A stretch of DNA of 64,000 bases from contig JAQAZG010000006.1 of the NCBI GenBank assembly GCA_027864655.1, forward strand, positions 145,458-209,457. Reading direction: 5' to 3'. The stretch is from Oleispirillum naphthae. Lineage in GTDB: Bacteria > Pseudomonadota > Alphaproteobacteria > Rhodospirillales > Rhodospirillaceae. Numbering within the stretch: the first letter of the stretch is position 1; the number at the start of each line of letters is the position of its first letter. Below the pieces are notes generated by a model. That model was not told the origin of the DNA and did not search any database. It saw nothing but the letters and a program-made list of their open reading frames with translations. Shown piece after piece: positions 25,409 through 38,479 of the stretch. A program made the position numbers and the translations under genes.

Positions 25409-27205
25409 TCACCGCGCCGCGAGAACGTCGAACACGCCGCCTTCGGCCGCGGCGTTCTCGATGTGGCGGCGATGCCACAAGGCATAGAACAGCAGGTTCC
25501 ACGCCGCGAATCCAGCCCGTTTGTCGGGCTTGCCGCCGGAAAGCGAGGCGAACACCCGGCGCACCGCCTCGGGATCGCAGATTTCCGCCACCCCCGCCTG
25601 CGCCGCCACCAGCGGCCCCAGGTGCTTGGCCTCGAGCGCGATCCACTCCGCCACCGGCACGGTGAAGCCGCGTTTTTTGGAGAACGGCTTGCTCTGCGGC
25701 AGGTGCTTTTCCAGCCAGCGGCGCACCACGTACTTGCCGAGCTTGCCGTGCACCCGCATCGATTCCGGCAGCGACTGGGCGAAGCGCGCCACCTCCACGT
25801 CGAGGAAGGGCACCCGCCCCTCCACGCCGTGCGCCATCAGACAGCGGTCGAGCTTGGTGAGAAGGTCGTTGGGCAGCCAGTCGAGGCAGTCGAGCGCCTG
25901 CTGCGCCTGCAACCCCTTGATGCCTGCCTCCCGCACCGCCTTCTCCGCCGCGGCGATGCCTTGCCGCCACGCCGCGCCGCCGTCGCGCAGCACCCCCAGG
26001 CCGTCGAGCACGCCCTTGGCGCGCATCGCCTTCCTGAACGGCCAGGGCCGCACCGCGGCGCGGTAGCGTCCGTAGCCCGCGAACAATTCGTCGCCGCCCT
26101 CGCCGGAGAGGATCACCTTCACCGACTTGGCCGCCTCGCGCGCGAGAAACCAGGTGGGCACGATGGCGTAGTCGGCCACCGGGTCGTCCATCGCCGCGAC
26201 GATCTTCGGCAGGTGCGACCAGAAATCGTATTCCAGCACCGGCACCTCGATGTGCTCGGCGCGCGCCGCATGGGCGACGGCGCGGGCGTGCTCGCGCTCG
26301 TCGTGCACCCCGGTCTCGGGAAAGCCCGCGGTGAAGGCGACCACCGGCTGCGGGTTGAGCCGCGCCATCATCGCCAGCACCGCCGCGGAATCGACGCCGC
26401 CGGAGAGGAACATGCCGTAGGGCACGTCGGCGCGCTGATGGAAGTCCACGGAGTTTTCGAACACCGCGTCGAAGCGCGCCACCGCCGCCTCGCCGCTGGT
26501 CTGCCAGGAGGCGGCCTCCGGGTCGGGCGCGGGCCAGCAGGAGCGGTAGCGCCGCTCCGCGATCTGGCCGTTCTCGATGAGCAGGGTCTCGCCGGGGGCG
26601 AGGCGCTTGATGTCGGGGAAGATGGTGTCCTTGCCGGTGGTGAACTGCAATTGCAGGAGTTCCACCGCCTTCGCCGGATTGACCGCGCGCTCCGCCCAGT
26701 CCGCGGCGATCAGCGCCTGCGGCTCGGAGGCGAAGGCGATGCCGACGCGCGTCGGCATGTAATAGAGCGGCTTGATGCCGAAGGGATCGCGGGTGAGCAC
26801 CACGCGCTCGCCGCGCGGGTCGTGCAGCGCCAGCGCATACATGCCGCGCAGGTGATTGACGAAGTCCAGGCCGTCGCGGCGGTAGAGGAAGAGCGGCGGC
26901 TCGCAATCGGAATTGGTGGCGAAGGTGGTGTCGGGGAACTCGGCGCGCAGCTCGCGGTAATTGTAGATCTCGCCGTTGCCCACCAGCACCGCGTTGCCCG
27001 GGCCGTAGAGCGGCTGGTCGCCGCCGGTGAGGTCGATGATGGCGAGGCGCAAATGCGCGAACGCGGCCCCCTCGCGGCGCAGCCCGCCCTGGCCGTCGGG
27101 ACCGCGGTGGGCGATCGCGGCGGCCATCGCCTGCAACGAGGCATCCCGGCGGTTCAGGATGTCCCGCGCCTCGGGGGTCGTGATGATCCCGGCAATGCCG
27201 CACAT
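25409..27205 (-). CDS. asnB: Glutamine-hydrolysing asparagine synthase
   Basis: The 598-residue protein has a class II glutamine amidotransferase domain starting with the nucleophile Cys2 (MCGIAGI), AHRGPDGQGG, and GNGEIYNYRELR. A C-terminal synthetase domain follows with the ATP pyrophosphatase motif SGGVDSAAVL and ILSGEGGDELFAGYGRYR. It amidates aspartate, or in glycan loci a sugar acid. Its neighbours are lipopolysaccharide glycosyltransferases, so amidation of a surface sugar is possible but unproven. Length fits bacterial AsnB. Confidence 0.93.
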   Translation of the reverse strand: MCGIAGIITTPEARDILNRRDASLQAMAAAIAHRGPDGQGGLRREGAAFAHLRLAIIDLTGGDQPLYGPGNAVLVGNGEIYNYRELRAEFPDTTFATNSDCEPPLFLYRRDGLDFVNHLRGMYALALHDPRGERVVLTRDPFGIKPLYYMPTRVGIAFASEPQALIAADWAERAVNPAKAVELLQLQFTTGKDTIFPDIKRLAPGETLLIENGQIAERRYRSCWPAPDPEAASWQTSGEAAVARFDAVFENSVDFHQRADVPYGMFLSGGVDSAAVLAMMARLNPQPVVAFTAGFPETGVHDEREHARAVAHAARAEHIEVPVLEYDFWSHLPKIVAAMDDPVADYAIVPTWFLAREAAKSVKVILSGEGGDELFAGYGRYRAAVRPWPFRKAMRAKGVLDGLGVLRDGGAAWRQGIAAAEKAVREAGIKGLQAQQALDCLDWLPNDLLTKLDRCLMAHGVEGRVPFLDVEVARFAQSLPESMRVHGKLGKYVVRRWLEKHLPQSKPFSKKRGFTVPVAEWIALEAKHLGPLVAAQAGVAEICDPEAVRRVFASLSGGKPDKRAGFAAWNLLFYALWHRRHIENAAAEGGVFDVLAAR

Positions 27206-27285
27206 GAGGTGTTCGTCCCTTCAGATCGTTGCCGCGCCGCCGTGCCGGGTATAGCAGGCGGCGCGATCCTCCCCAGTGACCGGCG

Positions 27286-28338
27286 TCACGCGTCCGAAAT
27301 GCCTGCGTCCGCCACCACCTGGTCGAAAAAGGCGCGATAGCGGTCGATGACGGTCGGCGCGCTGTACCCCTCTTCGAAGGAGGCGCGCCCGGCCGCCGCC
27401 ATTTCCGCCGCCGCCTCGGGGTTGTTCAGCATCCAGCCGATCGCCTGCGCCATCGCGCCGACGTCGTCCACCGGCACCAGCAGGCCGTTGCGGCCGTGGT
27501 CGATCAGCATGCCCGGTCCCTGCGCGTCGGCGGCGACCACCGGCGTGCCGCCGGCCCAGGCCTCCAGCACCACGTTGCCCAGGGGCTCGTGGCGCGACGG
27601 GCAGACGAACAGGTCGGCGGCGGCGAGCAGCGGCGAGACATCCTTCTGCCAGCCGAGGAAGCGGGTGCGCGGCTTGATCCCCTCCACCTGCGCCATCTGT
27701 TCCAGCGCGGCGCGCTGCGGCCCGTCCCCGGCAAGCCAGAGATAGGCGTTGGGCACCCGCGCCATCGCCTTGATCAGGGTGTCGAAGGCCTTGTTCTCGT
27801 GCAGGCGGCCCATCGCCACCACCAGGGGCGCGGTGTTGGGGGTGTAGTGCGCGGCGCGCGACATCGGCGCGACCTGCGGGTCCACATCGACGAAATTGGG
27901 CACGTAGTGGGCGCGCTCCGCCGGCCAGCCCTCGCGCACCAGATAGTTGACGATGTCCTCGGTGTTGCCGATCAGGTGGTCGCAGGAGCGGTAGTATTTG
28001 AGGTCGTAATAGCCGCCCAGGCGCGCCAGGTGGACGAAATCGCCCGGCGGGCACATCGCGGTGGCGCGGTTCATCCAGGTCATCACCACGTGCGGCTTGA
28101 ACTTGCCGATCTCCTTGGCGAACTGGCGCTTGGTGGTGAAGTCCAGCGTGCCGCCGAAGGGCAGCTCGACGGGGATCAGCCCTGCGGCGCGCAGGCGCGC
28201 CGCGCGTTCCGCGTTGCGGCGGATGAGGACGTGCTGCTGCACCCCGGCGCGATGCAGCGCGCTCACCAGGCGCTCGAAGAACGCTTCCGCGCCGCCCTGC
28301 TCGGCGCCCGCCATGGCCTGCAACACCCGGATCGTCAC
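27286..28338 (-). CDS. Family 4 glycosyltransferase
   Basis: The 350-residue protein has a GT-B fold typical of family 4. The N-terminus has the glycine-rich AMAGAEQGGAEAFFERLV. The C-terminal half contains the donor-binding E-x7-E region (CPSRHEPLGNVVLEAWAGG). It likely adds a sugar to the lipopolysaccharide core at the inner membrane. It is the most promoter-distal of four glycosyltransferase genes on the minus strand, about 130 bp after the family 2 enzyme. Donor and acceptor are unknown. Confidence 0.9.
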   Translation of the reverse strand: MTIRVLQAMAGAEQGGAEAFFERLVSALHRAGVQQHVLIRRNAERAARLRAAGLIPVELPFGGTLDFTTKRQFAKEIGKFKPHVVMTWMNRATAMCPPGDFVHLARLGGYYDLKYYRSCDHLIGNTEDIVNYLVREGWPAERAHYVPNFVDVDPQVAPMSRAAHYTPNTAPLVVAMGRLHENKAFDTLIKAMARVPNAYLWLAGDGPQRAALEQMAQVEGIKPRTRFLGWQKDVSPLLAAADLFVCPSRHEPLGNVVLEAWAGGTPVVAADAQGPGMLIDHGRNGLLVPVDDVGAMAQAIGWMLNNPEAAAEMAAAGRASFEEGYSAPTVIDRYRAFFDQVVADAGISDA

Positions 28339-28467
28339 GTTTCGTCACCCTACATCAAGCGCGGCCCGTTCTGCGGTCGCCGCGTCATCCCAACACCACC
28401 GCGCCCGGCGGTCAAGCGCCGCCGCGCCGAAATGCAACTCTTCCATTCCCTCCGGGAACGCCGCGGT

Positions 28468-29244
28468 TCAGGCGTCCTCCAGCCGCGCCTTGAGGTAGGA
28501 CAGCAGAGGGTAGAGCCCGGCGCACAGCGCGATCAGGAACCCCCAGCCGCCTTCCCGGTATCCCTTCCGGCCGATGTAGCATTTATAGAATCGGGAAAAA
28601 AAGCGCCGCACGTTGTTAGCCAGACTGCCGATATTCCCGCTTTCGCGCAAGTCCCTCGCACGCGCGGAGGAATAGCGGTCGAGACGGCGCAGCATATCGC
28701 TGATGCTGTCGTCCACATAGTGGTCCAGGCGGTTGGCCAGGGTCGGCCCCTTCACCGCCTTCGCGCCGCCGCGCCCGCGCCAGACCAGCGCCGGATGCAC
28801 CCGCTGCTCGCCCCAGCGCTTCGCGCCCTTGCGCGACAGGCGGGGCACCGCCGAAGTGCCGAACGAGGCCCCCCAGCCATAGCGCACGCGGTGGCCGCCG
28901 ACATAGTTGTCCACCGGCAGGTCGTGGTAATCGGCGGCGGAGGTTTCGATCGCCGCGCGGATCTCCTCCGCCAGCGCCGCGGGCACGTGCTCGTCGGCGT
29001 CCACCTCCACCACCCAGTCGCCGCAACAGGCGTCCAGCCCGGCGTTGCGGCGCGGCCCTTCCACCTCCCAGCTTCCCTCCACCAGATGCGCCGCATCGGT
29101 GAAGCGCAGCGCGATATCGCGGCTGCCGTCGGTGCACTTGTCCAGCACCACCACCAACTCGTCGGCGAAGGCGAGCCTCTCCAGGCAGGCGGCGAGGATG
29201 TCCTCTTCGTTGTGGACCACCACCAGGGCGCTCAAGGTCGTCAT
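28468..29244 (-). CDS. Family 2 glycosyltransferase (WaaE-like)
   Basis: The 258-residue protein has a GT-A start (LSALVVVHNEEDILAACLER), the metal site VEVDADEHV and a hydrophobic C-terminal segment. It resembles WaaE/KdtX-type enzymes that add glucose to the inner lipopolysaccharide core. Its start overlaps the stop of the heptosyltransferase-like gene by 4 bp, so the two are coupled. The sugar transferred is not certain. Confidence 0.9.
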   Translation of the reverse strand: MTTLSALVVVHNEEDILAACLERLAFADELVVVLDKCTDGSRDIALRFTDAAHLVEGSWEVEGPRRNAGLDACCGDWVVEVDADEHVPAALAEEIRAAIETSAADYHDLPVDNYVGGHRVRYGWGASFGTSAVPRLSRKGAKRWGEQRVHPALVWRGRGGAKAVKGPTLANRLDHYVDDSISDMLRRLDRYSSARARDLRESGNIGSLANNVRRFFSRFYKCYIGRKGYREGGWGFLIALCAGLYPLLSYLKARLEDA

Positions 29245-30212
29245 CGGTTGCCTCCCACGGCGGAGATCAGGGCGAGGGCGGCGGCCTCCGCCGCCTCCAC
29301 GCTCAGGCTGTCCATCAGGGTGCCGGTGGCGCGGTGGTCGTAACCCGGCCCGCCGACCAGTTGGTCATAGGCGAGCGCGGTGCGCGCCACCGCGCAGCGC
29401 GGCCCCCAGGGGGCATAATGCGCCTCCCGGCTCGGGCCGAACAGGCCGAGGGTGGGCGCCCCCGCGGTGGCGGCAAGGTGCATCAGCCCGGAATCGTTGC
29501 CGACGTAGAAGGCGCAGCGCTTCAACGCCGCGAACACGGTAAGCAGATCGGCCACGCCGGTCACCGGCAGGCGGCGGTCCGGCGGCAGGGCGTCGAGCAG
29601 CGGCGCGGCATCCTCCCCCGGCGCGGCGAACACCGCCACCCGCGCCCCGGCGAACGGCGCGGCGGGCGCGGTGAGGCGCGCCACCAGGTCGATGAAATTC
29701 TCCATCCGCCAGGTCTTGCCGCGCCAGTTGGCGGTCGGCCCCACCGCCAGCACCGGCCCGCCCGCGGGGATCAGCCGCTCCGCCGCCGCCTCGTGGCGCG
29801 GCAGGGTCCACAGGTGCGGCGCGGGCGGCGGGTCGAGACCGAGCACGCCCGCGTTCTCCACCACGCGGTGGGCGAGCCCCGACGGTCCGGAAAGGCGGTA
29901 GCGCCGCCGCGCGCACAGGGTCCAGGCGAGCGCCGAGCGCCGCAGGTCCAGCACGGCGTCCCAGCGCGTGCCGACGCAGGCGGCCCACAGCCGCCGCCAG
30001 TGCGCGGCATAGGGCCCCTTGGACATGACGATCACCCGGTCCAGGCGCGGCACGCCGGCGAACAGCGAGGCGGCGGCCGGGCCGCAGGCGATGGTGAAGC
30101 GCGCATCGGGCTGCGTCTCCACCAGGTGCGCGAGAATGCCGGAGGAGAGCACGGCGTCGCCGATGCGGGTGGAAGTGACGAACAGAATGCGCGGCGGCAC
30201 GGGGCGGGTCAT
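29241..30212 (-). CDS. Family 9 glycosyltransferase (heptosyltransferase-like)
   Basis: The 323-residue product from the ATG at 30212 has the family 9 pattern: RILFVTSTRIGDAVLSSG at the N-terminus, and later VGNDSGLMHLAATAGAPTLG with LFGPSREAHYAPWG. Such enzymes add ADP-heptose to the lipopolysaccharide core. Upstream and downstream genes overlap it by 4 bp each (ATGA), showing a tightly coupled operon. A longer in-frame reading to 30770 is the antisense-like extension and has no family match. Confidence 0.92.
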   Translation of the reverse strand: MTRPVPPRILFVTSTRIGDAVLSSGILAHLVETQPDARFTIACGPAAASLFAGVPRLDRVIVMSKGPYAAHWRRLWAACVGTRWDAVLDLRRSALAWTLCARRRYRLSGPSGLAHRVVENAGVLGLDPPPAPHLWTLPRHEAAAERLIPAGGPVLAVGPTANWRGKTWRMENFIDLVARLTAPAAPFAGARVAVFAAPGEDAAPLLDALPPDRRLPVTGVADLLTVFAALKRCAFYVGNDSGLMHLAATAGAPTLGLFGPSREAHYAPWGPRCAVARTALAYDQLVGGPGYDHRATGTLMDSLSVEAAEAAALALISAVGGNR

Positions 30213-31132
30213 CCCTTCGGCGGGGCGGAACGGCGGATATCCGCGCCGTCCCAGGCGGCGAGGCTGTCGTCCAGGGCCGCCGAAACGTCCATCGGCACCC
30301 TCAACAGCGCCTTGATATACAGCCAGAAAAACCGCGAGGTCAAACCCGCGCCGCGGTTCGCCCGCGCCGCCCTCCAGGCGCGCCGCGCACAGCCGCACAG
30401 GGCCGCGCGGCGCGAGCGCGCCGGAAGTTCCGGATGCGCCGCGAGAAACGCCGCCACCGCCGCCGAGAAATCGTACTCCGCCTGACCGCCGCCGCGCCGC
30501 GCGAGGCTCGGCGCATCGGGCAGCGAACACCCCACCGCGGCGTCGAGAACGCCGACGCGATGCGCCAGCGCCGCCTGCAACGGCGGCGCGAAATCCGGCA
30601 GGTACACCCCGGCGTCGAAAAAGCCGGGATCGCGGAACAACCCGCGGCGCATCAGCATCAGCCGCGTCGGCGGCTGCGCGCCGCTCAGCAGCGCGTGCAC
30701 CCCGTCCACAACCTCCGCCTGCGGCGCATCGCCCGGCAGGTCGAAGGCATGCTTCGCCGGGGCGCCGCACACCGTGCGCGCCGCCAGCAGCATGTCGAGG
30801 CCGCCCTCCTGCGCCGCGGCGAGCAGCAGCCGCGTCGCCCCGGCGGCCAGCACCACGTCGCCATCGAGAAACAGCCAGCGGTCGCCGGTGGCCGCCTTGG
30901 CCCCGGTCAGCGCCGCCGCCGCCGGGCCCTGCCGCCGCTGCTGAATCAACAGCGTGCGCGGCCAGCAGCGCGTCTTTTCGATGAGAAACTCGAAGGAACC
31001 GTCGTCGGAACCGTCATCGACGAAGACGAATTCGCGGGAGAAATCGCCGTCCTGACCGCGCAGTCCCGCAAGCATCGCTTCCAGATGCGGCCTCTGAGTG
31101 TCCACGGCGACAATGTACGAAACCTGCGTCAT
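30209..31132 (-). CDS. Family 2 glycosyltransferase, promoter-proximal
   Basis: The 307-residue protein starts with SYIVAVDTQRPHLEAMLAGL and has a GT-A nucleotide site (FVFVDDGSDDGSFEFL) and the metal-binding WLFLDGDVV. It is a family 2 glycosyltransferase and the first of the four-gene set. I set the start at 31132. An earlier in-frame ATG at 31339 would translate straight through a dispersed palindromic element, which is unlikely. The acceptor is unknown, but the neighbours suggest a surface glycan. Confidence 0.85.
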   Translation of the reverse strand: MTQVSYIVAVDTQRPHLEAMLAGLRGQDGDFSREFVFVDDGSDDGSFEFLIEKTRCWPRTLLIQQRRQGPAAAALTGAKAATGDRWLFLDGDVVLAAGATRLLLAAAQEGGLDMLLAARTVCGAPAKHAFDLPGDAPQAEVVDGVHALLSGAQPPTRLMLMRRGLFRDPGFFDAGVYLPDFAPPLQAALAHRVGVLDAAVGCSLPDAPSLARRGGGQAEYDFSAAVAAFLAAHPELPARSRRAALCGCARRAWRAARANRGAGLTSRFFWLYIKALLRVPMDVSAALDDSLAAWDGADIRRSAPPKG

Positions 31133-31214
31133 CCGCCCGTGCTCTCCCCTATCCGCAGGCAGGATAAAGCAATTCCCCCGCCGCGCGAAGCCCCGGCGGA
31201 CGCTGCGCGGGAAA

Positions 31215-31290
31215 CAAAAAAACTTGCGAGGGGACTCGGTCCCCTCGCGCACCCCATACGTTTTTCGCCGCGCAGCGGCAGGCAACCGCC
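31215..31290 (+). repeat. Dispersed palindromic element, copy 2
   Basis: The stem is GCGAGGGGA (31226-31234) with TCCCCTCGC (31240-31248) around a CTCGG loop. It is preceded by AAAAAAACTT and followed by ACCCCATACG, a T-tract and GCGCAGCG. The arrangement is the same as copy 1. It faces copy 4 in inverted orientation across about 170 bp. Confidence 0.85.
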
Positions 31291-31321
31291 ACGCCGCGCG
31301 ATGATTCCATGGCGCTTGCTC

Positions 31322-31408
31322 GGAAAATGCTTTTTGCATTTTCCTCGTCCTCGGCTCCGCCTCGGACCATGGCCTTCGGCCATGTCCCTACGAACGCCTC
31401 CGGCGTTC
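31322..31408. repeat. Cluster of three perfect hairpins
   Basis: Three separate perfect inverted repeats occur within 90 bp. They are GGAAAATGC with a TTTTT loop (31322-31344), CATGGCC with a TTC loop (31368-31384), and GAACGCC with a TCC loop (31392-31408). They lie between inverted copies 2 and 4 of the dispersed element. The whole 31133-31479 gap contains no gene. Confidence 0.85.
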
Positions 31409-31424
31409 TCCGTCACGCAAAACC

Positions 31425-31476
31425 CAAAAGTTATGGGAGGTGCGGAGGGACCGAGTCCCTCCGCAAAGTTTTGGCG
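31425..31476 (-). repeat. Dispersed palindromic element, copy 4 (stem variant)
   Basis: On the minus strand this copy reads AAAACTTT, then GCGGAGGGA, loop CTCGG, TCCCTCCGC (stem 31464-31442) and CTCCCATAACTTTT. Compared with the other copies both stem arms have changed together, keeping full pairing. It ends just before the ppdK stop. Confidence 0.82.
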
Positions 31477-31479
31477 TTT

Positions 31480-34146
<2,667 letters not shown>

Positions 34147-34271
34147 GGTTTGTTCCTCACTGCTTCCGCCCAGCCGGGTTCAGCCCGGTTCCGGTGTGTT
34201 GTGCCGCGGCCTGCAAGCCTCCCCCGAAGGACCTGCCGCAGGGCCCTCCGCTTGCAGCGGGTTTCCGCGCC

Positions 34272-36337
34272 TTAGCCCTCGAGACGCGAGAAGTCCGCCA
34301 CGCTTTCCATCGCCGCGCCGATGCGCGACAGCAACCGCAAGCGGTTGCTTCTCAATTTCGGGTCATCGGCGTTCACCGTGACCTTGTCGAAGAAGGCGTC
34401 CACCGGCGCGCGCAACGCGGCCAAGGCCGCCATCGCCGCGGTGAAGTCCTCCGCCGCCAGCTTCGCCGCGCTCTCCGCGATCGCGGTTTCCAGCGCGGCG
34501 GACAGCGCGGTTTCCTCCGCCGTCGCCAGATCGGCCGCAACCGGCGCCTCGGCGAAGGACCGGCCGTCCTTCTTCTCCTCGATGCGCACGATGTTGGCGG
34601 CGCGGCGGTAGGCGATCACCAGATTACGCCCATCCTCCCCTTCGAGGAAGCCGCGCAGGGCGGAAACCCGCGCGAGGAAGCGCACCAGGTCGTCGTCCCT
34701 GTCCTTGGCGAACACCGCGGCGATGACGTCGTGGCCGACGCCCTGCTCGCGCAGATGCACCTTGAGGCGGTCGGCGAGGAAGTCGATGAGTTCGTCGGCC
34801 ACCGTCTCCGCCGGGCGCAGGCCGGGCACGGCATAGAGGCCGTGCGCCGCGGCGAACAGCGGCTTGAGCGGCAGGCGCAGGCGGTTTTCCAGCACCAGGC
34901 GGACGATGCCGAGCGCGGCGCGGCGCAGCGCATAGGGGTCGCGCGAGCCGGTGGGCTTTTCGTCGATGGCGAAGAACCCGGTGAGGCTGTCGATCTTGTC
35001 GGCCAGCGCCACGGCGACGGAGACCGGCGCGGACGGGCAGGCGTCCGAAGGCCCCTGCGGCGCGTAGTGGTCCGCCACCGCCGCGGCGACGGTGGCGTCC
35101 TCGCCGTCGTGGAGCGCGTAGTAGCGGCCCATCACGCCCTGTAGTTCGGGGAACTCGCCGACCATTTCCGTCGAGAGGTCGGCCTTGGCGAGCCTGGCGG
35201 CGCGCGCGGCCTTATCCGCATCCGCGCCGATCGCGGGCGCGATGCGCGCGGCGAGCGCCGCGATGCGCTCCGCCTTGTCGAGCACCGAGCCGAGCGCGGC
35301 GTGGAAGATGCGGTCCGCCAGCGCCGGGATGCGGCTTTCCAGGGTTGCGGCGCGGTCGGAATCCCAGAAGAAGCGCGCATCCGAAAGCCGCGCCCGCAGC
35401 ACCCGCTCGTTGCCCGCGGCGATGGTCGCGCCCGCATCCGCCGTCTCCATGTTGGAAACGACAAGGAAGAACGGCGCCAGCGCCCCCGAAGCGTCGGTGA
35501 GGGAGAAATACTTCTGGTGGGTGCGCATCGAGGTGGAGAGCACCTCGCGCGGCACCGCCATGAAGGCGTCGTCGATGCGGCCGATCAGCACGTTGGGGCA
35601 TTCCACCAGGCCCGCCACCTCGGCGAGCAGCCCGGCGTCCGGCAGCACCGCAAGGCCGCGCGCGGCGGCAAGAGACTCCGCCTGCGCCGCGATGAGGTCG
35701 CGGCGGCGCACCGGGTCGAGCATCACCTTGGCGGCTTCGAGCTTCGCCGCGTAGTCGGCGAAGTCCGCCACCGTGAAGGCGTCCGGCGCAAGGAAGCGGT
35801 GGCCCTTGGTGACGTTGCCCGCCTCGCGCCCGGCGAAGGCGAGCGGCACCACCTGCCCTTCGAACAGGCAGAGGATGCCCTCCAGCGGCCGCACCCAGCG
35901 CTCGGAGCGCTCGCCCCAGCGCATCGACTTCGGCCACGGGAAGCGCGGCAGCGCCTCGGCGAGAATGTCGGCCAGCACCGCCGCGGTGGGCCGCCCGGTG
36001 CGGTGGATGTCGAGGAAGTGGAATTTGCCTTTGGGGGTGTCGCGCTCCGCAAGGTCGGCAAGCGCCGCGCCGTTGGCCTTGAGGAAGCCCTCCAGCGCCT
36101 GCGCCGGAGCGCCGACCTTGGGGCCGCGCCGCTCCTCGGTGACGTCGGGCTGCGCCGACGGCAGGCCGGTGAGGCAGAGGACGAGCCGCCGCGGCGTGGC
36201 GAAGGCCCTGGTCTCCGCGGGCTTCAGCCCCTGGGCGGCGAGGCCGTCGGCGACCAGGCGGGCAAGGTCTTCCGCGGCGCGCGCCTGCATGCGCGCGGGG
36301 ATTTCCTCGGAGAGCAGTTCGAGCAGGAATTCGCCGG

Positions 36338-36341
<4 letters not shown>
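34272..36341 (-). CDS. glyS: Glycine--tRNA ligase beta subunit
   Basis: The 689-residue beta subunit of the heterotetrameric glycyl-tRNA synthetase starts [18 protein letters not shown], the usual family start. It contains EVDALGR-region equivalents and an anticodon-binding C-terminus. It recognises tRNA-Gly while the alpha subunit activates glycine. The ATG at 36341 overlaps the glyQ stop by 4 bp, so translation is coupled to keep the subunits equal. Confidence 0.96.
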
Positions 36342-37273
<932 letters not shown>

Positions 37274-37377
37274 CGAAAATGGTGGCCGGGGCTGTGGCAA
37301 AACGTGCAGGAAACCTAACGGGGCGGCCCGGAGCGGTCAAGATGGCGCGGTGCGGGTTCGCCCGCTTTGGAACGTTT

Positions 37378-37602
37378 TTATGACTTTCGGCGGAATGGGC
37401 AGTCCTCGCGGGGGCAATCCTCGGCGAGTCCGGGGGCGCGGTAGACGCCGCAGACCGGGCAGCGCGCCAGGGACTCCGCCGGGGGGCGCCCCGCCCCGGG
37501 CGGGGCCGGGGGCGGCGCGCGGCGCGCGCCGAAGCGGCGGCCGAGGCTGAACACCGCATAGCCCACCGCGAGCAGAAGAAGAATCTTGCCGAGGCTCAGC
37601 AT
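37378..37602 (-). CDS. Small membrane-anchored zinc-ribbon-like protein
   Basis: The 74-residue protein has one N-terminal membrane segment (LGKILLLLAVGYAVFSL), a Pro-rich linker and a C-terminal Cys cluster (CPVC, then CPREDCPF) that could bind zinc. It overlaps the end of the methyltransferase gene by 7 bp (ATGCTGA), so it is a real coupled gene. The function is not known. Confidence 0.75.
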   Translation of the reverse strand: MLSLGKILLLLAVGYAVFSLGRRFGARRAPPPAPPGAGRPPAESLARCPVCGVYRAPGLAEDCPREDCPFRRKS

Positions 37603-38366
37603 ACCCCCTCCGTCGCGGAGTCCAGCACCGCATCCAGGCTTTCCATGCCGCGCAGGATGCGCGCCGCCGCCACGGTATAGTTTCCGCCCGCGCCGTGCAG
37701 AATCAGTCCGGGCAGCAGCGCAAAGGGGGTGCGGCGGCCCTTTTCGGCGCGCAGGATCACCCGCTTCGCCGCGCGGCCCGGCTTCGGCCACAGGGGAATC
37801 GCCTGCACCGCGCCGAAGCCGCGGGACAGCAGGGCCAGCGCCTCGCCCAGGCGTGCGGCGGGAAGAATGAGGGTTAGCGTGCCCTTCGGCGCGAGCGCGC
37901 GGCGCGCGGCGGCGACCCAGGCGGCAAGGTCCGCCGCGCCCGCGTGGTGCGCCGCGGCGCGTCCGGCATCCGGCGCGCGGCTGCCGCCGGTGAAGAACGG
38001 CGGGTTGGCGAGCGCCGCGTCGAAGCCCGCCCAGCCCTCGGGCCATGCGGCGGGGTTTGCCGCGTCGGCCTCCGCCACCTCCACCCGCTCCGCCATGGCG
38101 TTGATCGCAGCCGAGCGGCGGGCGAGCGCCGCGTACTCCGGCTGCAACTCGACGCCGCACACCCGCAGGTCGGGCCGCCGCGCGGCCAGGCACAGCGCCG
38201 CCGCGCCGGTGCCGCAGCCGAGGTCGAGCGCACGCCCGCCTTCCGCCACGCGCGCCGCGGCGGCCAGCAGCACCGGGTCGATCGCGGCGCGATACCCCGC
38301 GCCGGGTTGCAACAGCCGCAGCCGCCCGTCCAGCAGGCCGTCCTCGCTCAAGGCATTCTGGTCCAT
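37596..38366 (-). CDS. TrmN6-like methyltransferase
   Basis: The 256-residue protein has a SAM-binding motif (ALDLGCGTGAAALCLAAR) and the N6-adenine motif NPPF. It resembles tRNA1(Val) A37 N6-methyltransferase. The start at 38366 (MDQNALSEDGLLDGRLRLLQ) matches family N-termini (DxLLGGRLxLxQP). A longer frame to 38465 overlaps the promoter region of the divergent polyprenyl synthase gene. The exact tRNA target is inferred from the family. Confidence 0.88.
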   Translation of the reverse strand: MDQNALSEDGLLDGRLRLLQPGAGYRAAIDPVLLAAAARVAEGGRALDLGCGTGAAALCLAARRPDLRVCGVELQPEYAALARRSAAINAMAERVEVAEADAANPAAWPEGWAGFDAALANPPFFTGGSRAPDAGRAAAHHAGAADLAAWVAAARRALAPKGTLTLILPAARLGEALALLSRGFGAVQAIPLWPKPGRAAKRVILRAEKGRRTPFALLPGLILHGAGGNYTVAAARILRGMESLDAVLDSATEGVC

Positions 38367-38479
38367 CGCCGGATGATAGCGGCGCAAGCCCTCTGCGGGA
38401 AGGCTTGACCGCGCGGGAAGCCGCCCCGTATTCTGGCACCGCCCATACGGGTAAGGTTTGGTCATATGCGGGTGATGTG

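Noticed and set aside
30770..31339. N-terminal extensions of the glycosyltransferase genes through 30770 and 31339
   Set aside because: The first is antisense-like overlap with the neighbouring gene. The second would translate a dispersed palindromic element. Internal ATGs match family starts.
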